Part shown: positions 1 to 11,275 of the stretch, piece after piece
Position numbering within the stretch: the stretch's first letter is position 1
How the letters are laid out: every line of letters begins with the position of its first letter
Assembly: GCF_963678635.1 (NCBI RefSeq)
Contig: NC_087067.1
Location: forward strand, 31,348,401 to 31,412,400
Reading direction: 5' to 3'
From: Symsagittifera roscoffensis
Lineage: Eukaryota; Xenacoelomorpha; Acoela; Convolutidae
Length of the DNA stretch: 64,000 nt
Position numbers and translations under genes: made by a program
The notes under the pieces: generated by a model
The model's database searches: none
Seen by the model: the letters and a program-made list of their open reading frames with translations, nothing else
What the model was told of the DNA's origin: nothing

Positions 1-769
1 AGCCTAAATGCTGAAGTGCTCTAATTGAATAAAATTGCGCTTTGTGTTCAATTTCCAAAGAGTTCTAACTTCAGAGCGGAAAAACTACCAGCTTTGTCAA
101 TTTGAGTTTTATTTTTAGATTCTTGAAAATCCAAGAAAATTGAAGTGATATATATTTTTCATTCGGAATTTAAAATTTGAGGGAAATTGAAAAAAATAGC
201 CATTTGTTCGGTATACTGGATTTGCTTACCCATTTTCACTTCCCCAAGTGTCTTTTGTGTTGTAGACTTTTCAGTTTGAGTTGAATTTCTAGGTAATAAA
301 GCAAGCGAGTAACGTTTTTTTAATCAAAATTGGTCATTTAGGCTAGAAAAACTTGATTTTACTGAAAAGAAAACTGATTTTGGTAGATTTTCTAGCTTCT
401 AAGTTTTTTGTTTAAAAAAGAATCATGCCTAAATCACTAACGTTTTACACACAAATTGACATTTGTATGAAGGGTAAAAAAGAAAAACCTTTTTTTGTCG
501 TTTTTGTAAGAATGGTGTTGGAACTTTCTGTGCTACTTGCGCAGTAACCGGCTATCCTTGTTAGTTTTTTGTTTTTATTAGTATTGAACGGCAAAAGCTT
601 TTTATCACGGCAGAAATATCAATGTTTTGTCTTTTAATTGTATTTTTGAACAAACAACGTAAAATTAGGACCATCCATTTTCGACAATTTTTGATGGCTA
701 AAATTTTTTCGAATGGACGGGATTGCAAGAAGAATTGATAGCTAGTTGGATTGATCAATCGATTGCGAG

Positions 770-1870
770 ATTTATGTTGGCTCGATGGATGGCTAGTTGG
801 GTGGATCAATGAAAATAGAGGGACTAGAGAGAAGTGAAATTGATGCATGGATGGCAACATAAATGAACGAATAGTTTGCTGGTTGAATGGATGACTGGTT
901 GGAGTGATGGATTGTTTGAGTTGTGGCTGAATTGATAGATGACTGGTTGGAGTGATGGATTGCTTGTTGTGGCTGAATTGATATATGATTGGTTGGATGA
1001 ATGGCTGGTTCCGTGGATGACTGGTTGGTTGGATAGCTAGATAGAAGGCTGGCTAAAAGAATGGATAGATGGCTAGTTGGATGGATGGATGTCTCGTTGG
1101 ATGAAGGGCTGGTTGGATGGATTGCTAGATGAATGTATGGATGGATAGTTTAGAAAATGGTTGGAGTGTTGCATGGCTAGAAAGATGGATCGCTTGATGA
1201 ATGAATATCTTGATGAATCGCTGGACGGATGACTTTATGACTCCCTGAATGCATGGCTAGATGGATTTGCCGATTCATGAATGATTGGCTTGATGGAATG
1301 AATGATGCCTGGTTGGATAGATTGATAGCTTGTTCGCTACGAGAATGAGTGGCTGGATGGATGGATGGCTAAAGCGATGAGCCGAAAATTGAATGACTGG
1401 CCTGATGTCTAGGTGGATAGATGTATCGCTTGATGAAGGACTCGTTGGATGGATTGCTAGATGAACGGATGGATCGATCGATGGCTGAATCTATGGATGG
1501 ATAGTTTAAAGGATGGTTGGAGTGTTGGATGGCTAGAAAGATGGATCCCTTGATGAATCGCTGGACGGATGACTTTATGGCTCCCTGAATGCATGTCTAG
1601 ATAGATTTGCCGATTCATAAATGATTGGCTTGATGGAATGAATGATGCCTGGTTGGATAGCTTGTTCGCTACGATAATGAGTGGCTGGATGGATGGATGG
1701 CTAAAGCGATGGGCCGAATATTGAATGACTGGCCTGATGTCTAGGTGGATGGATGTATCGCTTGATGAATAAAAGGCTTCATCGATGGGTTAATGGGTTG
1801 ATCGATGGGTTGCTAGTTGGGAGGATAGCTAAATGGATGGATGGCTTGTTGGGTGTATGGGTGGTTGATT
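770..1870. repeat. Degenerate GGAT-type minisatellite in repeat copy 1
   Basis: The plus strand is built of short variants of TGGATGGATGGCT and GGCTGGTTGGATG with interspersed TGATGAAT units. Longer blocks of several hundred bases also recur inside it: the segment beginning GATGGTTGGAGTGTTG occurs near 1,155 and again near 1,512. The strand is strongly G+T+A biased and almost free of C. Minus-strand open frames that overlap its left edge are by-products of this composition. Confidence 0.85.
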
Positions 1871-2104
1871 GGATCTGAGACCGTTCAAAAGATCTGAGCT
1901 AATAAGTTTAGAGACCACATCTGCAATTATGTGACTAACTTCGCATCACACCACCATGGGGTCGAAATTTTCGAAACTTGAATAGAAAAGACCCGCCAAA
2001 GTTTTGCTATGGTGGGTCCAAAATTTTTTCGACCTGACATAGGCTCGAAAGTTTCAATATTTGAGTTGTAAGGTCTCAGTTTGGAAAATCATAAAAAATA
2101 CCTT

Positions 2105-2340
2105 ATCACGAGCTACAAAGACATTGAGCAGTCGTTTTTGGAGACACTTGTCAACCTTTGAGAGAATCCATCAGTTATGGGGTTCGGATTTTCAAATTTT
2201 GTCAAGTGTTTCAAATCTACGATTTTAAACAAAATTTCAAAAAACGTCATCTCGAAAACTAAAAGGATTTGAGCAGACTTGTTTGGAGGCAAGATTTGTA
2301 ATTCTTGAGAGTATTCTGACAGAACCGGACTATATTGTTG
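2105..2340 (-). repeat. Dispersed 180-bp repeat family, member in copy 1
   Basis: Read on the minus strand this block gives the family signature: an ATCTTGCCTCCAA box, then CTGCTCAAATCCTTTTAG, a CGAGAT-GACGTTTTTTG stretch and a FTCAAAATTTG-like A/T tail. The same signature is repeated several times in plus orientation at 42,640-43,480 in a NAA35 intron, so the family is dispersed and not private to the 3.46-kb repeat. No coding potential is apparent. Confidence 0.6.
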
Positions 2341-2902
2341 GGTTTTCAAATTTTTGTCATGGGTTTTCAATCTGCGATTAAAAAAGAAACAATTAAAACA
2401 AACATGAAAAACGGCATATATCGGTACCTAAAAGTTTTTACATTTGCAGGCCAATTTTGCATCCTCTGGGACAATCATGAAGCACGGTACTATAGGTTAA
2501 CTAACTTCACACTTGCTAAAGCGAAAAACGCTTGTTACAGCATGTGTAGATGGATGAAATCGGACATTTACAATAAATACAGTACACTTCGCTGCCCTCC
2601 GTACCTCCCATGCCGGCATCATTGCTACAGCCATACAATCGGGTCATTCAATAGGCCTAGTGTTCGTAAACTAGAAGATCGATCAAGTTCTTATGCATTG
2701 CTATATACGATATAGCTTAAACGTGCAAAAATTCCTTCCTTAAACATGCAAAATTGAAAGAAAAACTTATTTATGGGGAGATAGTTGTCACACGCATTTG
2801 AATAAATTATAGTATAGATATATATTGAGTTTTTTTGCTATCATACGAAAATATGTTGTTTAATGAAAATCTTAAGGTATTTTGAAAATCGAATTGATGA
2901 GG

Positions 2903-3110
2903 CTGTACCCTGCTTAAAATTGGTTTGACTACCTCAGTCTCACTTCGATATTATTTGCTCAATAATTATCTGAATAATGGTAAAATTGGGTTTCAAATTA
3001 TGCAAAATACCTTTCAGACTCTTTTTTTTTTACTTATTCAGCCCAATTTGAGAGATAAGCGTTCAATTTTTCTATTTTTGTTCGTTTTGTCCAGAAAATT
3101 CTTAACCAGC
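2903..3110 (+). repeat. Diverged single arm related to the 7.3-8.0 kb fold-back element
   Basis: The segment starts with CCCTGCTTAAAATTGGTTTG and ends near CGTTTTGTCCAGAAAATTC. It runs parallel to the right arm of the fold-back element, which has CCCTGCTTAAAATTTGTTGG, then CAGCCCAATTTGAGA-type sequence, and ends TCGTTTTGTCCGGTTAATT. It looks like half of an older member of the same family. Confidence 0.5.
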
Positions 3111-3455
3111 TCGCGGATCGCAGCTTTATTGTTGCTAAAATTTGATCTGGTGTAAGAGTTGAATCATGAATTGGGTGGGGCTATTAAGTCATCTCTCTCT
3201 ACAATACTCGAAGCAAGGTCCGCAGGCAAAAAAACGGTTTTTTGGCATAAGCGTAAAGCAGTACCAGACTTGAATTTTAAAATACGGTTAAATTATGGAC
3301 TAAAATAAAAAAAATGGAAGTTAAAATCCGAAAATGAAAATTCAGTAAGTTCTCAAAGACAAACGACGAGAGTCTATAAATGTAGTATTATGAATTTTTG
3401 CCCTGCAACAAAACTTAATGTCAAAAGGGTTAGGTAGTGGTCATTGTTCGCAAAG

Positions 3456-4314
3456 GAACAAAAGCGCAGCTTTATATAAGTATATGATAGACTCGTAGCC
3501 TCATATCAGGTCAGTCTTTTTCAGTCATTTTCAACTCCGGTTTATTCTGTGAAGGTGTTAGTTTTTTCAATCTGGTTGACGTGATTCCCAACCATGTGAC
3601 TCTCTGTACGTCTGTCCACATTTTACTTTCCTCTTCCATATCTAGAAAATTCCCAGGATTTTGACTGAATAATGTGATGAAGGGACTCCTGACTGGAACC
3701 TCAAAATAATACTTTCTTCTTCTGATTATAAAAAAACAATTTAAAAAAGTTTAAAAAAATAGAGGATTTTGCAGTCCAAATCGGGTGCGGTCGAAATATC
3801 ACTGGAATCTGAGGTTAAAGTTATAAGTTCATCTTGAGATGTCTGGAGTACCTCTACTTGTGTATGCGATGGCTTGAATTTGGTTTTCGATGTACAAAAA
3901 TTTTGATGTTCAAGTTTGAAAATTCTTTCTAGTTTACCTGGAGTTTGGGGGTAGTACTTTCGTGTTTTGTGGAAGAAGTTACTTCGATGTTTCGTCAGTG
4001 TTGTTGATATTGTCGTACCAGATGACTCGACACTTTGTTGTTGGGGCACACCACTTCTTCTAAAGATTTGAACTATCTTGAGGGGATACTTCGAATAGGG
4101 ATTCAATGATGGACCTGTAGATATTCGGGCAAATCTTGGCTTTTTTCGTTGCTCCAGTGATGATTTCAGACAGTTAGGGAACCCACAAAATATACCATTT
4201 TGCAAAAATCGTCTAACTATTTAAAAAATTATTAGGTTTAGACTTATTGGTTGAGCTTAGTCTAGTTTATTTGGCCTCGTCCGCCTTAATTGTCTAATTT
4301 TAAGATATTGAGCT
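3456..4314. other. Non-repeat spacer with TATA-like box and a duplicated exon-like segment
   Basis: A TTTATATAAG string at about 3,471 lies some 30 bases upstream of a TCAGTC string that resembles an initiator, so a promoter for the downstream remnant is possible but unproven. At 3,770-3,835 the sequence CAGTCCAAATCGGGTGC and the following 50 bases duplicate 4,328-4,395 with about ten changes. Both copies follow a pyrimidine-rich tract ending in AG, as an exon after an acceptor site would. The first copy runs into a stop about 20 codons in. The minus-strand frame across 3,741-4,205 is not supported by anything I recognise. Confidence 0.4.
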
Positions 4315-5224
4315 ATGAATGACGGCACTTTTCAGTCCAAATCGGGTGCTGTCGAAATATCTTTGGAACCTGAGTTTAAAGGTATAAGTTCATTATTAGC
4401 AGATATAACGAAGTACCGGATCATCAATGAGAAAGACGGACTGGCGGCAATGAAAATATCGCGTGCTTTGTTTCAAGCGTTTTTGAAATACAGACTCACT
4501 GAGTCAAAAGCCAGAGAGCTCAACAACGAGGAAAAGGCTACGTTGAAAAGAGTACTTTCTTACCTCATCGAAGTTGAAGAAGGCAGAATTCCACAACTGA
4601 ATTTGAGCGACCGTTCTAAAAAAGCTTCTAAATATGTGCAAACCGAGCCGGAAAAGCATATCGATCACAGATCTCGATATTCTAATGAAGCATCATCTCA
4701 TTTTGAAAAAAAAATGGGAAGAAGATATGACTCCTCTGCGGCCGTAAATTTGGATGCCCCAAGAGATGATTACTTTTTCAACCACAGAGGTAGGCCGCAA
4801 GCAAGAAGTCGATCACCGTCTCCCATGGCTATTAACAAACGAATGAGTAGTCCATCCTGGAGAACACGCGATGAGCGAACTGAGTCATGGACTAAAATGG
4901 CGACGAGAAGATACTTTCTCGCCGAAGACAGAAGATTACTACTCTCGACAAATGAGAGAAAGAGAAAAGGAAAGACTAGCAGACATTCGAAGGCAGTCGC
5001 CTGTACCAAGGGAATTAGAGCCCCCGTCTTTTGGCGACCGTCCTTTTGATCCTGCTTCTGGAAGACGGGGAATGACGCAAAAAATCGATGACGTAAAATC
5101 TGTGAAAATAATTGATGGATGTAAAGTTACGCGCTTGGTTCGTAATAAAACTTCCATAGGGTTTGTTTTGAATGCCTATTTTATCCGAGGACAAAGACTC
5201 CTCATCAAAAATAACTTTCAATGA
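4315..5224 (+). pseudogene. Frameshifted RS-rich protein remnant, family not recognised
   Basis: An open frame from 4,315 encodes about 195 residues that look like real protein. A compact, charged N-terminal part (KYRIINEKDGLAAMKISRAL, then LKRVLSYLIEVEEG) is followed by an arginine/serine-rich tail with RSRSPSP. The natural continuation shifts by one base near 4,895-4,905, in a run of four A. In the new frame it reads KTEDYYSRQMREREKERLAD and FGDRPFDPASGRRG before the similarity to ordered protein ends near 5,080. No intron signals bridge the shift. RS tails of this kind are usual in splicing-associated nuclear proteins, but I do not recognise the family. A processed or decayed copy of such a gene is the simplest reading. 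An assembly error in the A-run would restore a longer frame. Confidence 0.45.
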
Positions 5225-5959
5225 ACCTTATGCCGTTTATTATTTATCGTGGCAATACAATGGTCAATTTACTTGTTGTTTTTTTTGTTTCAAAAAGAAT
5301 AAATTTTTTCCTAAATTTCCACAGCTCTATCAAATTATTCATTCAGACTACTTAAGAGTTCTAATTTTTCATTCAGACTACTTAAGAAAGAATTGATTGG
5401 CAGAGAACTCTGCTTTCGGATTTTTTGTTTTCACGATAAGTCTAGATGTTATCTTTGTTGAGTATCGATTCGCTTTTATTTCAAGTGCCAATGAATGAGG
5501 TCAGTTTGCTTTGAAGCTAGTTTTTTTATCAGGAACAAGTGTCGAAAGGTTTTCATGCTCACATATGTGGTTTGACGGCTTGATTTTTGTTTTCTTTTTA
5601 AGTTAATTTCAAATTCAATTGTTGCATTGACGGCAAATCACGGTCCAGAAATTTTTGGTAACCCTGAGTTCATTAGAGTTTTTCAACTGTGTTAGCTGTG
5701 TTTTTTCATTCAGTGCAGGCATCAAGGTAATTTCACAGAAAATTGTGTTCAAGTATTTTTCCAAAAAAAGTCCTAATATTTGTTTACGCTCAGCTAAGTT
5801 AATACTTTTTAGGATTTGATTTCAATATTCTTGTTTATTACCCTTGGCGATAGCAAGGGTATTGCAATTGGGAACTAGAATTTTTCCCACAATTAATTTG
5901 GTCCACAGGGCTCATTGGACTCATTAAACTGGTGGTACCTTGGATCATAATTGATTCAA

Positions 5960-6045
5960 AATCTAGAGTGTCTCCTGCACCCTTCGCCTGGAACGGCAAA
6001 GATCTTGGGTTCGATTCTGACCAGGACCAGTTTTTTTTTCAAACG
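5960..6045 (+). repeat. tRNA-like SINE head 1
   Basis: A GGGTTCGATTCTGACC string at about 6,007 matches the internal B box of RNA polymerase III genes. It is followed after about 20 bases by a run of nine T, which could stop pol III. The A-box side (CTCCTGCACCCTTCGCCTGG) is weak and I cannot fold a full cloverleaf, so this is a SINE head and not a tRNA gene. Confidence 0.4.
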
Positions 6046-6484
6046 GTAATTGTTCCGGTTCTAAAAAAAATTTCGGCCTTTTATTTGTCTGCTCATGTTT
6101 TGTCGGCTTAGTTGCCAACCAATGAATCGTTTACTTTCGCTGTAAATAATTTTAACTGCAGTTGTTTTTAGCATTTTAAAAATCCGGCCGAATCGAAATT
6201 TGCTTCTCACATTGCTTGTAATTCAACCCGCTCGATTTGTTAAAATTTCACTACTTTTTTCGTCTTTTTATCGGCTTATTAAGTTTCGACCTTATTAATG
6301 TTGGTTTAGTGGCCTCTTATTGCGTCGTTACGTCTGGAAAAAAATGTGCGTGTGTGTGCTGTGATGAGAAAAAAGACTTGACATTTTTTATAAGTTTTTC
6401 TGAATTTCTTTTCGGCATGAAGTGTTTCAGCTCAGGTTTTTTCGGCTTTGTTACGTCTTGGTTATTATAAATTCAAATCCAATC

Positions 6485-6565
6485 AACCATCTGGCCTCGA
6501 GGTAAAAATTAGCTCGAGGTGGCAAAGATTTGCGGTTCAAATCCGGCCGGGTCCTTTTTTACAAA
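6485..6565 (+). repeat. tRNA-like SINE head 2
   Basis: CTGGCCTCGAGGTAAAAATT at about 6,491 is an A-box-like start shared with the unit near 13,482 (TGGCCTGGAGGTAAAA). GGTTCAAATCCGGCCGG at about 6,533 is a near-canonical B box, followed closely by a T-run. Spacing between the boxes is about 40 bases, as in tRNA-derived SINEs. Confidence 0.5.
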
Positions 6566-6628
6566 CTATTAGAGTTTTTTGCTTTTTCGGATTATCGTTC
6601 GTCTGTTTATTTTGTCGGCTTAGTTCCC

Positions 6629-6712
6629 GTAGCTCGATGATTCAGCTGTATGCCAAGTTGCTGGAACCCCCATGCTTGAAACGACAAAACCCGGGTGTTC
6701 GATTCCAGCTAA
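6629..6712 (+). repeat. tRNA-like SINE head 3
   Basis: GTAGCTCGATGATTCAGCTG resembles a tRNA A-box region (TAGCTCAGT-type), and GGTGTTCGATTCCAGC about 55 bases on resembles the B box and T-arm. Acceptor-stem pairing is not evident. Confidence 0.4.
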
Positions 6713-6924
6713 GAAATGTTTTTCTTGCAATTAGATAGTTTTGGCTAATTTTTATTATTGTCTTCTAAGTTCCGCAGAAAGGACTTTTTTTGAAAACTTG
6801 GTGTTTGTATAGCCTTCCCAAGCTCTTGTAGAGTCTATAATGGTGCAGGCAGTTTCAATCCTAATACTTTGGGCTTGTGTTGCAATTTTTAATGGCAAAA
6901 ATTTTCATAACAATTGTATTTCTA

Positions 6925-6960
6925 CCGCAAGTGGTGCGAAGCTCAGCTTCGCCTCTGTGT
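6925..6960 (+). repeat. Short dispersed hairpin element
   Basis: GCGAAGCTCAGCTTCGC forms an 8-bp stem with a one-base loop. With its flanks (CGCAAGTGGTGCG before, CTCTG after) it recurs on the opposite strand at 34,255-34,290 inside a NAA35 intron. Confidence 0.6.
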
Positions 6961-7302
6961 ATATTTCAACAAATCGATTTAAATTAAACTGGTCGTCTTC
7001 CCGACTTTCATATTTGACATCCTGCATTATGTATCAGCAACAACGTTTCAACTTCAACATTAAAATATAACATAACGAAATATGTTTAATTGCTATTAAT
7101 TTAAGTATCTTTTCATTTTGGAATGGAACTCAGGGAAGGATTGTTGATGTATGTTGATTGAGCGTGAATGCTGGTTTATGCATTGATCAAGGCATCTTTT
7201 GTGCCAATTGCAGCTTTTGAAATTTAACGTAAAAATTGACCGAAACTACTCGCTAAAATAAAAGTCAGAAACTATACATGTTGAAATTAAAAGCCAGGAA
7301 GT

Positions 7303-8037
7303 ACAGTGCTGATTTAAATTAACCGGACAAAACGCGTTAAACTTGAAATTTAAAACGAGTTTTTCTCAAATTGGGTTGAGTTTAGGTGAAAACTTATGAA
7401 GACAAAACTTGCTTAAAATTTAAGCAGGATTAATATGCTGTAATTTGTTTTGCAGAATTCGGGCCCAAAATTTTACCCCAAAAATGGGTCATTTTAGCTT
7501 TTCTTAGTCATTTTAGCTTTTCTCAAAAATTAAGCCAAAAAATACCCAGTCGATCACAGATATAATTATATCAAAGTGAGCTCCTTACGTAGCCCAACAA
7601 ATTTTAAGAAGGATATATTCTCCAAAACATTGTATAAGTTAATTTATTTTTGTTTGATAGACAAAAAAGGTCGTTTTTACTATAAAAAATACCAACTATT
7701 TATTTAAAAACAATTTGCAAATTTGTTTTGGAGAATTTGCCCTGCTTAAAATTTGTTGGGCTACGTAAGGAGCTCACTTTGATATAATTATGTCTGTGAT
7801 CGACTGGGTATTTTTTGGCTTAATTTTTGATTAACTAAGAAAAGCCAAAATGACCCAGTTTTGGGGTAAAATTTTGGGACCGAATTCTGCAAAACAAATT
7901 ACAGCATATTAATCCATCTTAAATTTTAAGCAAGTTTTGTCTTCATAAGTTTTCACCTTAACAACCCAATTTGAGAAAAACGCGTTTTAATTTTGAAGTT
8001 TAGCTCGTTTTGTCCGGTTAATTTAAATCAGCACTGT
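7303..8037. mobile_element. Palindromic fold-back element (MITE-like)
   Basis: The left arm (about 7,303-7,640) begins ACAGTGCTGATTTAAATTAA. The right arm (about 7,720-8,037) ends with its exact complement TTAATTTAAATCAGCACTGT. The arms stay complementary through blocks such as GAGCTCCTTACGTAGCCCAA and its complement, with an AT-rich spacer of under 100 bases. There is no coding capacity. Long arms and a small spacer fit a non-autonomous DNA transposon. I could not identify a target-site duplication, so the superfamily is open. Confidence 0.85.
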
Positions 8038-8944
8038 TCACTTATCGAAATTAAATTAACGTTTGTGAAAGAATTCTATTAAATTGACGGTTTTAAATTT
8101 TGGCTGTTTGACTTCAATAGTTTGAATTTTTTCCAAGCCTACATGCTGAAGTGCTCTAATTGAATAAAAGCGCGCTTTATGTTCAATTTCCAAAGAGTTC
8201 TAACTTCAGAGTGGAAAAACTACCAGCTTTGTCAATTTGAGTTTTATTTTTAGATTCTTGAAAATCCAAGAAAATTGAAGTGATATATATTTTTCATTCG
8301 GATTTTAAAATTTGAGGAAAATTGAAAAAAATAGGCATTTGTTCGGTATACTGGATTTGCTTACCCATTTTCACTTCCCGAAGTGTCTTCTGTGTTGTAG
8401 ACTTTTCAGTTTGAGTTGAATTTCTAGGTAATAAAGCAAGCGAGTTACGTTTTTTAATCAAAATTGGTCATTTAGGCTAGAAAAAATTGATTTTACTGAA
8501 AAGAAAACTGATTTTGGTAGCTTCTTCTAGCGAGCGCGTTCTCGGTCATAAGAAGTTTTTAAAAAAATAATAAATTTTTTGTTTAAAAAAGAATCATACC
8601 TAAATCACTAACGTTTTACACACAAATTGACATTTGTATGAAGGGGAAAAAAGAAAAACCTTTTTTAATCGTTTTTGTAGGAATGGTGTTGGAACTTTCT
8701 GTGCTACTTGCGCAGTAACCGGCTATTCTTGTTAGTTTTTTGTTTTTATTAGTATTGAACGGCGAGTGCAAGCTTTTTATCACGGCAAAAATATCAGTGT
8801 TTCGTCTTTTAATTGTTTTTTTTTGAACAAACAACTTAAAATTAGGACCATCCATTTTCGACAATTTTTGATGGCTAAAATTTTTTCGAATGGACGGGAT
8901 TGCAAGAAGAATTGATAGCTAGTTGGATTGATCAATCGATTGCG

Positions 8945-10040
8945 AGATTTATGTTGGCTCGATGGATGGCTAGTTGGGTGGATCAATGAAAATAGAGGGA
9001 CTAGAGAGAAGTGAAATTGATGCATGGATGGCAACATAAATGAACGAATAGTTGGCTGGTTGAATGGATGACTGGTTGGAGTGATGGATTGTTTGAGTTG
9101 TGGCTGAATTGATAGATGACTGGTTGGAGTGATGGATTGCTTGTTGTGGCTGAATTGATATATGATTGGTTGGATGAATGGCTGGTTCCGTGGATGACTG
9201 GTTGGTTGGATAGCTAGATAGAAGGCTAGCTAAAAGAATGGATAGATGGCTAGTTGGATGGATGGATGTCTCGTTGGATGAAGGGCTGGTTGGATGGATT
9301 GCTAGATGAATGTATGGATGGATAGTTTAGAAAAATGGTTGGAGTGTTGCATGGCTAGAAAGATGGATCGCTTGATGAATGAATATCTTGATGAATCGCT
9401 GGACGGATGACTTAATGACTCCCTGAATGCATGGCTAGATGGATTTGCCGATTCATGAATGATTGGCTTGATGGAATGAATGATGCCTGGTTGGATAGAT
9501 TGATAGCTTGTTCGCTACGAGAATGAGTGGATGGATGGCTAAAGCGATGAGCCGAAAGTTGAATGACTGGCCTGATGTCTAGGTGGATAGATGTATCGCT
9601 TGATGAAGGACTGGTTGGATGGATTGCTAGATGAACGGATGGATCGATCGATGGCTGAATCTATGGATGGATAGTTTAAAGGATGGTTGGAGTGTTGGAT
9701 GGCTAGAAAGATGGATCCCTTGATGAATCGCTGGACGGATGACTTTATGGCTCCCTGAATGCATGTCTAGATAGATTTGTCGATTCATAAATGATTGGCT
9801 TGATGGAATGAATGATGCCTGGTTGGATAGCTTGTTCGCTACGATAATGAGTGGCTGAATGGATGGATGGCCAAAGCGATGGGCCGAATATTGAATGACT
9901 GGCCTGATGTCTAGGTGGATGGATGTATCGCTTGATGAATAAAAGGCTTCATCGATGGGTTAATGGGTTGATCGATGGGTTGCTAGTTGGGAGGATAGCT
10001 AAATGGATGGATAGCTTGTTGGGTGTATGGGTGGTTGATT
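8945..10040. repeat. Degenerate GGAT-type minisatellite in repeat copy 2
   Basis: This array follows the copy-1 array unit by unit, differing by single bases and loss of a few repeat units (for example near 9,530). The internal structure is therefore older than the 3.46-kb duplication. Confidence 0.85.
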
Positions 10041-10279
10041 GGATCTGAGACCGTTCAAAAGATCTGAGCTAATAAGTTTAGAGACCACATCTGCAATTAT
10101 GTGACTAACTTCGCATCACACCACCATGGGGTCGAAATTTTCGAAACTTGAGTAGAAAAGACCCGCCAAAGTTTTGCTATGGTGGGTCCAAAACTTTTTC
10201 GACCTGCCATAGGCTCGAAAGTTTCAATATTTGAGTTGTAAGGTTTAACTTTGGAAAATCATAAAAAACACCATTTCAC

Positions 10280-10510
10280 GAGCTACAAAAACATTGAGCA
10301 GTAGTTTTTGGAGACACTTGTCAGCCTTTGAGAGAATCAATCAGTTATGGGATTCGGATTTTCAAATTTTGTTAAGTGTTTCAAATCCAAGATTGTAAAC
10401 AAAATTTCAAAAAACGTCATCTCGAAAACTAAAAGGATTTGAGCAGACTTGTTTGGAGGCAAGATTTGTAATTCATGAGAGTGTTCTGACAGAACCCGTT
10501 TATAGTGCTG
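10280..10510 (-). repeat. Dispersed 180-bp repeat family, member in copy 2
   Basis: Counterpart of 2,105-2,340, with the same minus-strand signature around CTGCTCAAATCCTTTTAG. Confidence 0.6.
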
Positions 10511-11066
10511 GGTTTTCAGTTTTTTGTCATGGGTTTTCAATCTGCGATTAAAAAAGAAACAATTAAAACAAACATGAAAAACGGCATATATCGGTACCTA
10601 AAAGTTTTTACATTTGCAGGCCAATTTTGCATCCTCTGGGACAATCTTGAAGCACGGTACTATAGGTTAACTAACTTCAAACGTGCTAAAGCGAAAAACG
10701 CTTGTTACATCATGTGTAGATGGATGAAATCGGACATTTACAATAAATACAGTACACTTCGCTGCCCTCCGTACCTCCCATGCCGGCATCATTGCTACAG
10801 CCATACAATCGGGTCATTCAATAGGCCTAGTGCTCGTATACTAGAAGATCGATCAAGTTCTTATGCATTGCTATATACGATATAGCTTAAACGTGCAAAA
10901 ATTCCTTCCTTAAACATGCAAAATTGAAAAAAAAACTTATTTATGGGGAGATAGCTGTCACACGCATTTGAATAAATTATAGTATAGATATATATTGAGT
11001 TTTTTGCTATCATACTAAAATATGTTGTTTAATGAAAATCTTAAGGTATTTTGAAAATCAAATTGA

Positions 11067-11275
11067 TGAGGCTGTACCCTGCTTAAAATTGGTTTGACTA
11101 CCTCAGAGTCTCACTTCGATATTATTTGCTCAATAATTATCTGAATAATGGTAAAATTGGGTTTCAAATTTTGCAAAATACCTTTCAGACTCTTTTTTTT
11201 TTTACTTATTCAGCCCAATTTGAGAGATAAGAGTTCAATTTTGTTCGTTTTGTCCAGAAAATCCTTAACCAGCTC
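11067..11275 (+). repeat. Diverged single fold-back arm in repeat copy 2
   Basis: Counterpart of 2,903-3,110. It again starts CCCTGCTTAAAATTGGTTTG and runs to a TTCGTTTTGTCC motif. Confidence 0.5.

Larger units (their letters stand above)
1..3455. repeat. 3.46-kb direct repeat, copy 1 (left end off the window)
   Basis: This stretch recurs almost base for base at 8,136-11,619 with only scattered substitutions and small indels. Homology stops sharply at 3,455, just after the string TTGTTCGCAAA, and the flanks then differ. The left end lies before the window. Inside, in order, are an AT-rich part, a GGAT-type minisatellite, a short imperfect inverted repeat around 1,955-2,060, a block of the 180-bp dispersed family, a 126-codon open frame of unknown meaning (2,335-2,715) and a single arm related to the fold-back element at 7,303-8,037. 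I see no transposase, helicase or reverse transcriptase. It could be a segmental duplication or a large non-autonomous element. Confidence 0.9.
5380..6760 (+). repeat. Cluster of tRNA-derived SINE-like units
   Basis: At least three tRNA-like heads (listed separately) are each followed by a T-run and a shared body containing TTTTGTCGGCTTAGTTGCC and an AGTTGCAAG-type string. The same body motif recurs at 13,600-14,000. The units differ strongly from one another, so the cluster is old. No protein-coding gene is apparent between 5,225 and 7,302. Confidence 0.5.

Noticed and set aside
561-860. Minus-strand 99-codon frame, with a near copy at 8,780-9,037
   Set aside because: It reads through the complement of the minisatellite edge. 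Its SHPSSQ-type text is a product of the repeat.
820-1870. CRISPR-like array
   Set aside because: Units are contiguous short GGAT variants without unique spacers of constant length, so this is a minisatellite.
3471-3500. TATA box and initiator for the remnant at 4,315
   Set aside because: The string is suggestive, but AT-rich DNA here yields many such strings and no transcript evidence is available, so it is noted only within the spacer entry.
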